This document shows, piece after piece, positions 25,196 through 33,512 of a stretch of DNA of 64,000 bases (positions are counted from its first letter, which is position 1; every line of letters starts with the position of its first letter). The notes below the pieces were generated by a model. The model was not told the origin of the DNA, made no database searches, and was given only the letters and a program-made list of their open reading frames with translations. This DNA is from Kitasatospora azatica KCTC 9699 (GTDB taxonomy: Bacteria; Actinomycetota; Actinomycetes; Streptomycetales; Streptomycetaceae), in NCBI RefSeq assembly GCF_000744785.1, contig NZ_JQMO01000003.1, positions 4,278,001 through 4,342,000 of the forward strand, given 5' to 3'. Position numbers and translations under genes: made by a program.

Positions 25196-26166
25196 GCCTC
25201 CTGCCTCCTCTGGACGCGGATGTAGAGCAGGCCGAAGAGCAGCGCGATGAGGATGAGGATGTTGCCGACCGCCGCTCCGGGGCCGAACTGGGGCAGCAGA
25301 GTGCCGAATCCGAGCTTGTAGGACCAGGTCGCGAGCGTGGACGAGGAGTTCCCCGGGCCACCCCTGGTCATGATCCAGATCAGGTCGAAGACCTTGAGGG
25401 TGTAGACGAGGCCCAGCAGCAGGGTGATGGCGGAGACCGGCCGCAGCAGCGGGAAGGTGATGCGGCGGAACTGCTGCCAGGCGCCGGCGCCGTCGAGGGA
25501 CGCCGCCTCGTACAGCTCGGCGGGGACGTTCTGCAGGCCGCTGTAGAGGACGACCAGGTTGAACGGGATGCCGATCCAGATGTTGGCGATGATGACCGAG
25601 GTCAGGGCCCAGCGCGGCGAGGTGAGCCAGTCGACGGGGGCGATCCCCACCAGGTGCAGCGTGTGGTTGACGATGCCGGATTCGCTGTTGAGCATCCACG
25701 ACCAGGTCGACGAGGAGACGATCAGCGGCAGCAGCCAGGGGACGAGGAAGAGCGCCCGCAGGATGCCGGCCAGCCGGAAGTGCCGGTTGAAGAACACGGC
25801 CAGGGCCAGGCCGATCACGTACTGGAACGCGAGCGAGGCCAGGGTGAAGACCGCGGTGTTGGTCAGCGCGGGCCAGAAGGTCGGGTCGTGCAGGACCTGG
25901 GAGAAGTTGGCCCACCCCGAGAACGGGGCGTTGCCGTCGACGAACGAGCGCACCGTGTAGTGGTGCAGGCTCAGATCCAGGTTCCGGTAGAGGGGGTAGA
26001 GGTAGAAGGCGGCGAGGTAGACGACCAGCGGGGCGACGAAGGCCCACGCGGTGAGCTGGGTGCGTCGGCGCTGGCGCCGAACGGCGGCCCGCGCGTCGCG
26101 GGTTCGGTGGGTCGCCCTGGACGCCACCGGTGACCGCGGCGGGCGGTCGGTGTGGGCGAGAGTCAC
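25192..26166 (-). CDS. CUT1 sugar ABC transporter permease (MalF type)
   Basis: 324 residues from GTG 26166, with AAGGAG upstream. A basic N-terminus precedes about six membrane helices; the EAA loop reads EAASLDGAGAWQQFRRITFPL and the conserved IMTRGGPGNSSSTLATWSYK follows. It lies between the sugar-binding lipoprotein gene (gap 63 bases) and the second permease, with which its stop overlaps by 4 bases. Confidence 0.93.
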   Translation of the reverse strand: MTLAHTDRPPRSPVASRATHRTRDARAAVRRQRRRTQLTAWAFVAPLVVYLAAFYLYPLYRNLDLSLHHYTVRSFVDGNAPFSGWANFSQVLHDPTFWPALTNTAVFTLASLAFQYVIGLALAVFFNRHFRLAGILRALFLVPWLLPLIVSSSTWSWMLNSESGIVNHTLHLVGIAPVDWLTSPRWALTSVIIANIWIGIPFNLVVLYSGLQNVPAELYEAASLDGAGAWQQFRRITFPLLRPVSAITLLLGLVYTLKVFDLIWIMTRGGPGNSSSTLATWSYKLGFGTLLPQFGPGAAVGNILILIALLFGLLYIRVQRRQEA

Positions 26167-26229
26167 GGAAAGCTCCTTGAGCGGTGGCGGCGTCCAGGAC
26201 GCGCGGTGGTCCCGAGACGAGGCTCCGGG

Positions 26230-27480
26230 TCAGCCCTTGTGGTTCGCGGCGGCGTTCTGCGCGGCGTCCAGGGCAGCCTGCGGGCCCTGGCCTCCGGACA
26301 GCGCGCCCTGCACGGCCGTCCACAACTGCTGTGAGATGACCGGATACTTGGAGCCGAGGCCGTTGCTGGTTCGGCCCCGGGCGGCGGCCACGGCGCTCAC
26401 CCACGGTGTGAGGGCGGAGTTGGCCTGGGTCTGCTGGGCCTGCACGGCCTGGGTGGGGGCGATGTACGACAGCGTGGTGTCGGTGCCGAGCAGGTTGGCC
26501 GAATCGGTCAGACAGGAGACGATCTGCTTGGTGACGGCGTAGCGGGCGGTGTCCTTCTGCACCGGAACGGTGACGAACTCTCCACCGGTGGGGGCGGGGG
26601 CCGGTCCGCCGTCCTTGGCGGGGATGTTGATGACGCCGTAGGGGAAGCCGGCCTTCGCCGCGTTGGCCAGTTGCCAGGTGCCGTTCTCGCCGAAGGCGTA
26701 CTGGCCGGTGGCGAACTCCTGCCAGCTGGTGGTCTGGGTGTTGTTCAGCACGTCGTTGGGTGCGGAGCCGTCGGCGACCCAGCCCTTCCACAGCGAGAGG
26801 GCGGCCACGCCCTTGGCATCGTTGAGGTGGGTGAGGTCACCGCCGGCGCCCCAGAACCAGGGCAGGAACTGGAAGCTGCCCTCCTCGGTGCCGATCGCGG
26901 AGAAGGTGATGCCCTTCTTGCCGGCCGCCTTGACCTTGGCCAGCGCGGAGTTGAGGGAGTCCCAGTTCGTGACGGAGGCGGGGTCGACGCCGGCGGCGTC
27001 CAGGACCGACTTGTTGTAGTAGAGCGCCAGCGTGTTCGCACCGATCGGGAGTCCGTAGGCGGCGCCGTCGATGGCGCCCGCACCGATGATGTTCTGCTGG
27101 ACGGACGCGGTGTCCACGCCCAGATCGCTCATCTTGTTGAGGATCCCGGCCTCGACCAGTGTGGAGACCACGGGGTTGTCCACCAGCATGACGTCGGGCG
27201 AATTGCCCTGCTGGGCGGCGAGCAGGGCCTTGTTGCCGAGGTCGGTCGTGTCCAGGGAGGTGCGCTTGACGGTGACGCCGGCCTGGGTGCCGCACGCGGC
27301 GACGCGCTTGCCCCAGTCGGAGGTGGCGTCGAACTGCGGGTACGGGTCCCAGAAGGTGAAGGTGCCCTTGTCGGACGAGGACCCCTGGACGGTGGAGCCG
27401 CTGGAACAAGCGGTCGCGGAGGCGAGCGCGGTGACGGTGAGGAGGGCGGCTGCGATCGCGGTGCGCCGGGTCTGTCTCAT
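26230..27480 (-). CDS. Extracellular sugar-binding lipoprotein (family 1 solute-binding protein)
   Basis: 416 residues from the ATG at 27478-27480, with GAGG upstream. A Sec-type lipoprotein signal ends with the lipobox SATAC at about residues 21-25. The mature part has the family 1 binding-protein pattern (FTFWDPYPQFD, SPDVMLVDNPVVSTL, GANTLALYYNKSVLDAAG, FAFGENGTWQL-like region). It sits between the GH127 gene and the permeases, so I infer that it captures an arabinose-containing oligosaccharide released outside by the GH27 and GH39-like enzymes. Confidence 0.93.
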   Translation of the reverse strand: MRQTRRTAIAAALLTVTALASATACSSGSTVQGSSSDKGTFTFWDPYPQFDATSDWGKRVAACGTQAGVTVKRTSLDTTDLGNKALLAAQQGNSPDVMLVDNPVVSTLVEAGILNKMSDLGVDTASVQQNIIGAGAIDGAAYGLPIGANTLALYYNKSVLDAAGVDPASVTNWDSLNSALAKVKAAGKKGITFSAIGTEEGSFQFLPWFWGAGGDLTHLNDAKGVAALSLWKGWVADGSAPNDVLNNTQTTSWQEFATGQYAFGENGTWQLANAAKAGFPYGVINIPAKDGGPAPAPTGGEFVTVPVQKDTARYAVTKQIVSCLTDSANLLGTDTTLSYIAPTQAVQAQQTQANSALTPWVSAVAAARGRTSNGLGSKYPVISQQLWTAVQGALSGGQGPQAALDAAQNAAANHKG

Positions 27481-27617
27481 CGGGATGACCTCATTGTGGG
27501 TGGGCTCGGTGCGGTGGGGACGGTCCGGAAGGGGACGCTGCGGAGGGGACGCTGCGGTGCGGGCGGTGCCGAGAGGTGCGGATGCCTCGGAGGCGGGGTG
27601 CGTCCTGAGCGGGGGAT

Positions 27618-29633
27618 TCAGTCGGTGGGAAGCCAGACGCGCATGCTGCCGTCCTCGCGGTTGGCCCAGGCGTAGTAGGGGACGGCGGTGAGCTCCACCG
27701 GCTCGCCCGTGCCGACGGGCGACGCGTGGTCGCCGCGCTCCGCGTCCGTGCGGTCCTGGTAGGGCCACCAGCCGGACGGGGCGAGGCGGCGCCGGTAGCC
27801 CGCGCCGACCACCGTGACGACACCGCCGAGCAGGTCGGGACGGTCCTTGGCGGACAGCGGGCGGCTGGGGTCGAGGACGACGTCGTCCAGCCCGCCGCCC
27901 GGGTGGTCCACCTGCTCGACGCAGTAGACCAGCGGGCCGCGTTCGATCGCGACGCAGCCGCGGACGGCGTCCACCCGCGGGTCGGCCTCGACCAGGCGGA
28001 CCGGCAGGTCCAGGTCCAGCACGAGGGCGTCCCCGGCGGTCCAGACGCGCTCCACCCGCAGCCAGCCGTCCTGCGCGGGCGCCTCGTTCTGCGTGCGGGC
28101 CGAGGGGACGCCGTCGACGCTGAGTGTGTAGTCGCGGCACCACTGCGGTATGCGCAGAGACAGCGTCCAGGGCATGTCCGGACACTCCTCGACGGTCACG
28201 GTGATGCGGCCCTGCCACGGATAGTCAGTGTTAACGTTCACAAAAATGGGCAGCCCTCGGTCCGTCTCCCCGCGGTAGCGTCCCGAGACGTACTGGTGCA
28301 GGTGAAGGCCGGAGCCGTCGGACGCGGACACGTAGTGCTCGAGGCTGGCCAGCAGCCGCATGACGTTCGGCGGGCAGCAGGCGCAGCGGAACCAGCGGGT
28401 ACGGCGGGCCGACTGGTCGTCGCCCGTGTCGGTGTGGCCGTCGCGCACCTGCAGCGGGTTGACGTAGAGCCAGCGCTCTCCGTCCAGCGACATGCCCGCC
28501 AGGAAGCCGTTGAAGAGGGTCCGCTCGATCAGGTCGCTGTAGCGGGCCTGTCCCGTCAACAGGGCCATCCGCCAGCTGAATTGGATGGATGCGATGGCGG
28601 CACAGGTTTCGCAGTAGGCCCGCTCGTTGGGTAGCTCGTAGGGGTCGCCGAAGTCCTCCTCGTCGTGGTGGGCGCCGACGCCGCCGGTCAGGTGGGTCTT
28701 GGTGGCGACCATGGCGTGCCACAACCTGGCTGCGGCGGCGCCCAGTTCGTCGTCTCCCGTCTCGGTGGCCAGGTCCGCGGCCGCCGCCAGCAGGTAGAGC
28801 TGGCGGACGGCGTGGCCCTCCACGTTGTCCGCCTGGCGCAGCGGGACCCGGTCCTGGCAGTACCGCTCGCCCCCGAGCCGCCCGTGACCGAAGCGGTCCA
28901 CGAAGTACCCGGCCAGGTCCAGGTAGCGCCGTTCACCGGTCTCCCGGTACAGCTCGACGAGCGCGGTCTCCACCTCGGGGTGGCCGTCGATGCCGTCGAC
29001 GGGCTTCCCGCTGTCCGGGGTGCCGAACGTCGCGTCGATGTGGTCGGCGAACCGGCGGGCCACCTGGAGCAGGCTGTCGGCGCCGGTGGCCCGGTGGTGG
29101 GCGACGGCCGCCTGGATCAAGTGACCGGCACAGTACAGCTCATGACCCCAGCGCAGGTCCAGAAACGGACCGTCGCCCTTCCCGGACTGGAACCAGCTGT
29201 TGAGGTACCCGTCCGGCTGCTGGGCGTCCGCCACCAGGGCGATGATCTTCTCCATGTGCTCGGCCAACGATGCCTCCGCGGCGGCACCGTGCTCGCCGTC
29301 GGGGGCCTGACCGAGCTGCCAGGAGGCGGCCTCGAGCCACTTGTAGACGTCGGAGTCCATGAAGGGGTAGTCGCCGCGGAACGGGCCGTCGGCGGCGCCG
29401 GCCGCCAGCCGCAGGTCGTGGAGATTGCCGGCCGACTCGAGTAGGCCGGGCCCCTGGGGGATGGCCACGCGGGCGACCGTCCGGCGCCGGTCGTACCAGA
29501 AGCCCCCGCTCACGACCGGGTCGACAGTCGGCCGCTGCGCGGTGCGGGCCTGGGCACCGATCCGGACCGGACCGTGCGTGGCGGGGGTGGTCGGGGTGGC
29601 GGGGGCTGCGGGGGTGGAGGTGCTGCGGGACAT
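27618..29633 (-). CDS. GH127 beta-L-arabinofuranosidase, cytoplasmic
   Basis: 671 residues from the ATG at 29631-29633, GGGAGG just upstream; no signal peptide. The (alpha/alpha)6 barrel shows GFWYDRRR, YPFMDSDVYKWLEA, QQPDGYLNSWF and RWGHELYCAGHL. The catalytic zinc site of GH127 is intact: Glu and Cys in YCETCAAI and the adjacent Cys pair in CACCPPN, one Cys acting as nucleophile in characterised members. It would hydrolyse beta-L-arabinofuranosides after import. It heads the minus-strand operon and diverges from a LacI gene. Codons around 28225-28256 are unusually AT-rich for this gene and overlap an operator-like palindrome. Confidence 0.92.
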   Translation of the reverse strand: MSRSTSTPAAPATPTTPATHGPVRIGAQARTAQRPTVDPVVSGGFWYDRRRTVARVAIPQGPGLLESAGNLHDLRLAAGAADGPFRGDYPFMDSDVYKWLEAASWQLGQAPDGEHGAAAEASLAEHMEKIIALVADAQQPDGYLNSWFQSGKGDGPFLDLRWGHELYCAGHLIQAAVAHHRATGADSLLQVARRFADHIDATFGTPDSGKPVDGIDGHPEVETALVELYRETGERRYLDLAGYFVDRFGHGRLGGERYCQDRVPLRQADNVEGHAVRQLYLLAAAADLATETGDDELGAAAARLWHAMVATKTHLTGGVGAHHDEEDFGDPYELPNERAYCETCAAIASIQFSWRMALLTGQARYSDLIERTLFNGFLAGMSLDGERWLYVNPLQVRDGHTDTGDDQSARRTRWFRCACCPPNVMRLLASLEHYVSASDGSGLHLHQYVSGRYRGETDRGLPIFVNVNTDYPWQGRITVTVEECPDMPWTLSLRIPQWCRDYTLSVDGVPSARTQNEAPAQDGWLRVERVWTAGDALVLDLDLPVRLVEADPRVDAVRGCVAIERGPLVYCVEQVDHPGGGLDDVVLDPSRPLSAKDRPDLLGGVVTVVGAGYRRRLAPSGWWPYQDRTDAERGDHASPVGTGEPVELTAVPYYAWANREDGSMRVWLPTD
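28229..28242. promoter_or_regulatory. Intragenic LacI-type operator candidate in the GH127 gene
   Basis: TGTTAACGTTCACA matches the palindrome upstream of the GH27 gene at 12 of 14 positions. It lies within residues ~464-468 of GH127, where five of nine consecutive codons end in A or T (ATT, TTT, GTT, ACT, TAT) in a gene otherwise dominated by G/C endings. It may act as a roadblock or looping site for the adjacent LacI protein. Confidence 0.5.
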
Positions 29634-29757
29634 GATCCTCCCAGGATCAACGCCGGGTGGCACAGGGCGGACAACGCAGACGGGGAACGGCAACATCGGC
29701 ATCTGCGCAAACCTTTTCCAGCCGGAAACGTAGGCGGAACCAACCAGGGCGTCAAGA

Positions 29758-29801
29758 GTGCTGACAGCGAAGCATTTTTGCGTGCAACGTCTCGTCAGCA
29801 C
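29758..29801. promoter_or_regulatory. Inverted repeat between divergent GH127 and LacI genes
   Basis: GTGCTGAC (29758-29765) is repeated inverted as GTCAGCAC (29794-29801), centres 36 bases apart, with AT-rich sequence between. It lies in the 223-base divergent promoter region. It could be a pair of half-sites for the LacI regulator or for a global regulator. Confidence 0.4.
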
Positions 29802-29856
29802 GCCACTGTTGTGGCACCATGAGGCCCGCCATCGAAACTGAGAAAAGGGTTTCCTC

Positions 29857-30876
29857 GTGTCCGAAAATGTCCGGCCGTCCGTCGGGACGAGAGCCAGGCT
29901 CGCGGACGTCGCCGCCCTGGCCGGGGTGAGTGTCGGTACGGCGTCGAAGGCGCTCAGCGGCAGCGGCCGGATGCGCCCGGAGACACGGCAGCGGGTGATG
30001 GCCGCGGTTCAGGCGCTGGACTTCCGCCCGAACCAGCAGGCGCAGAGCCTGCACAGCGGACGCAGTTGGACGGTGGGTCTGATGACCACGGACGGCATAG
30101 GCCGGTTCAGCACGCCGGTCCTGCTCGGCGCGGAGGACGCACTCGGGGCGGGCCGGATATCCGTGCTCCTGTGCGACACCCGGGGGGACGCCATCCGGGA
30201 GCAGCACCACCTGCGGAACCTGATGGACCGCCGGGTGGACGGCATCATCGTCACCGGTCGCCGCACCGACCCGAGACCCCCGCTGGAAGACGTGCAGGAC
30301 GTACCGGTCGTCTACGCCCTCTCCCCGTCCACCGGCCCCTCCGACATCTCGGTGGTCAGCGACGAGAAGGGCGGCTGCCGCCTGGCGGTCGAACACCTGC
30401 TGGGCGTCGGGCGCACCCGCATCGCGCACGTGACCGGACCGGCCCACCACGCGGCGGCACACGACCGCGCCCGCTACACCGAGTCGCTGCTGAGCGAAGC
30501 GTCCCTGTCCCTGTCGACCGGCCGGGTGCACTATGGCGACTGGAGCGAGGCATGGGGCCGCCGGGCCACCGACTCGGTGCTGCGTTCCGCCCCGGACACC
30601 GACGCCTTCTTCTGCGGCAACGACCAGATCGCCCGAGGTGTCACGGACGCGCTGCGCGAGCGCGGAGTCCGGGTACCGGAGGATGTCGCCGTGATCGGCT
30701 ACGACAACTGGGACACCATGGCACTCGCCAGCCGCCCACCGCTGACCACCGTCGATGTCGACCTGGTCGAAATCGGCCGCATCGCGGCCCTGCGGCTGCT
30801 GGAAGCCATCGATGCCCGGCCGAACCCCGGTACCCACACGGTGCCGTGTCGCCTGATGGTCCGGGAATCGGCCTGA
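29857..30876 (+). CDS. LacI-family transcriptional regulator of the arabinoside locus
   Basis: 339 residues from GTG 29857. The HTH reads RLADVAALAGVSVGTASKAL, with a less usual Gly-Thr-Ala-Ser in the recognition helix, and hinge FRPNQQAQSLHSGR. The sensor domain ends IGYDNWDTMALASRPPLTTV and is full length. It diverges from the GH127 gene and is the only regulator in this block, so it probably controls both the minus-strand operon and, through the palindrome at 20284, the GH27 gene. The sequence just before the start (GAGAAAAGGGTTTCCTC) is itself an imperfect inverted repeat, possibly for autoregulation. Confidence 0.92.
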   Translation: MSENVRPSVGTRARLADVAALAGVSVGTASKALSGSGRMRPETRQRVMAAVQALDFRPNQQAQSLHSGRSWTVGLMTTDGIGRFSTPVLLGAEDALGAGRISVLLCDTRGDAIREQHHLRNLMDRRVDGIIVTGRRTDPRPPLEDVQDVPVVYALSPSTGPSDISVVSDEKGGCRLAVEHLLGVGRTRIAHVTGPAHHAAAHDRARYTESLLSEASLSLSTGRVHYGDWSEAWGRRATDSVLRSAPDTDAFFCGNDQIARGVTDALRERGVRVPEDVAVIGYDNWDTMALASRPPLTTVDVDLVEIGRIAALRLLEAIDARPNPGTHTVPCRLMVRESA

Positions 30877-30949
30877 CAGGCCTGACCCGCTTGAAGCTGG
30901 GCGCCAACTGACTGCAGGTCAGGAGTGGTTGGTCGCAACGGTGGTGAGT

Positions 30950-30985
30950 GGTGGAGGGACGCCGCCGGCGCGCCGTCCCTCCACC
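30950..30985. terminator. Terminator hairpin between LacI and acetyltransferase genes
   Basis: A 12-bp perfect stem (30950-30961 with 30974-30985) sits between two convergent genes, 73 bases after the LacI stop and 23 bases from the stop of the minus-strand acetyltransferase. It is probably used from both sides. Confidence 0.78.
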
Positions 30986-31008
30986 GGGTCCCCGGACGGC
31001 AACCGGGC

Positions 31009-31626
31009 TCAGTCCCCCGGTCGGCTGGTAGGCCGGCCGAGGTAGGTCAGGACGCCCGGATCGGCCACCCGGATCTCGTGGAAGCCCATCCGGTCGTAGA
31101 AGCCGCGGGCGGCCGTGTTCGCGGTGACCATGCCCAGGTGGACCCGTGCCGCTCCGGCCTCGTCGAGGGCGGCGAACAGCGTGGTCAGCAAGGCGCGGCC
31201 GTAGCCCCGTCCCTGGTAATCGGGCAGCAGGTCGATGTGCAGGTGGGCCGGGTAGTCCGCGAGCTCGGGAACGAGCATGCGTTCCGGCCGGTGCAGCAGC
31301 GTGGCCATCACCTCGTCGGGCGTGCCGGGTTCGCCGGCCGGCAGCGGATGCCGGGCGGCGACCACGGGCAGCCACTTCTCGCGGAAGTCGCGGACGAAGC
31401 GCGTGGTGTCGCGGGTACCCAGCACGTAGCCCACCGGTCCGTCCCCGTCGTCGAGGACGAAGGCCAGCTCCGGTTCGAGGACCGTGTACGGCGCGGCGAA
31501 GATGTTCGGAAGCAGCTGTTGGTCGCGGTAGACGCCGCGGGCGTCACCGCCGGCTTCGGCGGTGCGCATGCAGATGTCGAAGACGGCGTCCCGGTCCCCG
31601 GGACGGTAGCGGCGGATGGCGGCCAT
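31009..31626 (-). CDS. GNAT-family N-acetyltransferase
   Basis: 205 residues. The GNAT fold is clear in the C-terminal half: HLHIDLLPDYQGRGYGRALL is the acetyl-CoA pyrophosphate-binding motif A, and ARGFYDRMGFHEI is motif B. The N-terminal part (YRDQQLLPNIFAAPYTVLEP) resembles bacterial proteins related to the acetyltransferase-like domain of human O-GlcNAcase. The substrate is unknown. A perfect TGGGAGCGCTCCCA palindrome lies 28 bases upstream, suggesting control by a CebR-type repressor. The gene upstream on the same strand is the SMP-30 gene. Confidence 0.88.
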   Translation of the reverse strand: MAAIRRYRPGDRDAVFDICMRTAEAGGDARGVYRDQQLLPNIFAAPYTVLEPELAFVLDDGDGPVGYVLGTRDTTRFVRDFREKWLPVVAARHPLPAGEPGTPDEVMATLLHRPERMLVPELADYPAHLHIDLLPDYQGRGYGRALLTTLFAALDEAGAARVHLGMVTANTAARGFYDRMGFHEIRVADPGVLTYLGRPTSRPGD

Positions 31627-31653
31627 GGGCGTTCGGAGCCTCCGAGCGGGGTT

Positions 31654-31667
31654 TGGGAGCGCTCCCA
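31654..31667. promoter_or_regulatory. CebR-type operator upstream of the acetyltransferase gene
   Basis: TGGGAGCGCTCCCA is a perfect 14-bp palindrome identical to the consensus described for CebR, the cellobiose/cellotriose-responsive LacI repressor of streptomycetes. It lies 27 bases before the ATG of the acetyltransferase gene, where a repressor would cover the promoter. No cebR gene is in this window. Confidence 0.75.
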
Positions 31668-31734
31668 GTCTACTCGCAGTGCTGGGCGCCCAGGAACGCC
31701 ACCCGCCGTTCTCAGTCAGCTCGGTGAGGAGGCG

Positions 31735-32613
31735 TCAGCTGTCGGTCAGGCGCGACGCGGGCAGACCGCGGATCCCGGTGCGGACGCGGTAGGTCGAGCC
31801 GGAGGCCGGGTAGCGGCCCAGCGCCTCCTGGTCGAGGCCGATCGAGGCGGTGGTGACGATCAGCTCGGTCAGGTCCGGGCCGGCGAAGCAGCAACTGGTC
31901 AACCGCGCCACTGGAAGCTCCAGTACGCCCACCAGGGCGCCGTCCGGGGCGAAGCGCAGCACCGCGCCGCCGTCCCAGAGCGCCGTCCAGAGGTGGCCCT
32001 CGGCATCCACGGTCAGCCCGTCGGGCGCACCGAGGCGGGGGTCGATGGTGATCAGCGTCCGGCTCTCCCCGAGCCTGCCGCTCCCGGGGTCGAAGTCGTA
32101 GGCGGTGATGGTGCCGGGCACGCTGTCGGTCACGTACATGACGGTGCCGTCCGGCGACCAGCCGAGCCCGTTGGGGATGGTCAGGCCGGTCAGCACGGTC
32201 TCCACCCGCCCGTGCTCGCGCGCCACGCACAGCAGGCCGGCTCCTGCTGCGGCGTCGCGGGCCATGACCCCCACCCAGAGCCGGCCCGCGGGATCGCACT
32301 TGCCGTCGTTGGCGCGGTGGGTGGCCGGATCGGCGGGCAGCTTCGCGACCTCGCCGACGCTGCCGTCCCGGCTCACGGCGAGCAGATCGGTGCCGACCGC
32401 GGCGAGCCACTGATCGGTGCGCCACGGCACGGCGCAGCCGATGTCGTCGGCCACCGGTATCCGGGTCGTGCCCTGGTCGGTGACGATCAGCAGCGCCCGC
32501 CCGGCGATGTCGACCAGACTCAGCGTGGCGCTCTCGGCATCCCAGCTCGGACCCTCACCGAGCAGCAGCGGCTCGTGGTCCAGCGGCTCGGGGTCGTCGT
32601 GTCGGATCTTCAT
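31735..32613 (-). CDS. SMP-30/gluconolactonase-family protein
   Basis: 292 residues, no signal peptide. Six-bladed propeller motifs of the SMP-30/LRE family: LLGEGPSWDAESATLSLVDI (metal-ligand Glu), HRANDGKCDPAGRLWVG (conserved Asn-Asp), IPNGLGWSPDGTVMYVTDS (Asn and Asp ligands) and GAPDGLTVDAEGHLWTALW. Such enzymes hydrolyse aldonolactones with a divalent metal. In sugar loci they convert the lactone made by a sugar dehydrogenase, for example in oxidative arabinose catabolism. No dehydrogenase is beside it. The ATG has a GGAGGC-like site upstream. Confidence 0.92.
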   Translation of the reverse strand: MKIRHDDPEPLDHEPLLLGEGPSWDAESATLSLVDIAGRALLIVTDQGTTRIPVADDIGCAVPWRTDQWLAAVGTDLLAVSRDGSVGEVAKLPADPATHRANDGKCDPAGRLWVGVMARDAAAGAGLLCVAREHGRVETVLTGLTIPNGLGWSPDGTVMYVTDSVPGTITAYDFDPGSGRLGESRTLITIDPRLGAPDGLTVDAEGHLWTALWDGGAVLRFAPDGALVGVLELPVARLTSCCFAGPDLTELIVTTASIGLDQEALGRYPASGSTYRVRTGIRGLPASRLTDS

Positions 32614-32777
32614 GGTGCCTCCGGTGTGTTGGCTTCTGACGGTGTTGGCGCCTGGCTGGCGTTGTGGGACGCGCTCAGAGACCGGTCCGAGGCATCAACC
32701 GCGACGTGGGTACCACCGATCATGGGAGCCCCGGTGGATGCGGCGCGGACCAGCGCTCCCGGCCGGTTCGAGAGACC

Positions 32778-33353
32778 TCAGCGCGACCCCCAGCCGGGCG
32801 GGAGCAGATCCCAGGACCCGTGCCTGATCCACTCGCTCAGGGTCGCAGGCCTGCCGCTGTCGCCGTGGTGAAGCGACAGCGAGACGATTTGATCACAGGT
32901 GGCCCGCCCGTCCCACCACACTGTGCCGGCCAGTGGGCCCGTCATCACCAGCAGCGTGCTGAAGCCGCAACCGTTCTCCTGCACGATCACGGCGCCCGCC
33001 GTCTTCCGGTCTTCGAACTCCTCGCACTCCGTATCCCAGGCGTGCCAGGCAGCCGCGTAGGACAGATCGTCCGAGAAGTCCTCCAACCGGGGTTCCCGCT
33101 CTGAAAGTTCGGCATCCGCCTGGGCATAGGAGGCGGGGTGCGGAAACGGCGTGGCCAACAGGTCGCGTCGCCTGTTGCGGTTCCCGGCCCACCACCAGCC
33201 TTGATCCGTGTGCTCAAGCCGCGGCAGAACTCCACCCGCACTCACTCCCAGGACGTACGAGCGGTACTCCTCCGGAAATGAGATTCCGAGTGCTCGCTCG
33301 GCTTCCGCAACCTCGCGGCAGGTCAACGGGGGCGGGGCGGGAGTACTCCTCAT
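32778..33353 (-). CDS. SMI1/KNR4 (SUKH) family protein
   Basis: 191 residues. The N-terminal half carries the SUKH pattern: EVAEAERALGISFPEEYRSYV and GVSAGGVLPRLE. The C-terminal FSTLLVMTGPLAGTVWWDGR is typical of this family. SUKH proteins are often immunity proteins for toxin systems, or solitary proteins of unknown role. No toxin gene lies next to it here. It has no membrane segment. Confidence 0.85.
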   Translation of the reverse strand: MRSTPAPPPLTCREVAEAERALGISFPEEYRSYVLGVSAGGVLPRLEHTDQGWWWAGNRNRRRDLLATPFPHPASYAQADAELSEREPRLEDFSDDLSYAAAWHAWDTECEEFEDRKTAGAVIVQENGCGFSTLLVMTGPLAGTVWWDGRATCDQIVSLSLHHGDSGRPATLSEWIRHGSWDLLPPGWGSR

Positions 33354-33512
33354 GGGGCCGAGCTTAGGGGCGTCGCTTCGGGACGAGGACGGCTCTTCGT
33401 CGGTACCGGGACTCCGGCGTCGGCGCGCTCAACTCGGTCGTGGTCGGCCACGCGCGGTGCCGGGAGGGAGGTGCTTGACCCTCACGTGGCGTCATGGCCC
33501 ATTGTCGGTGGT

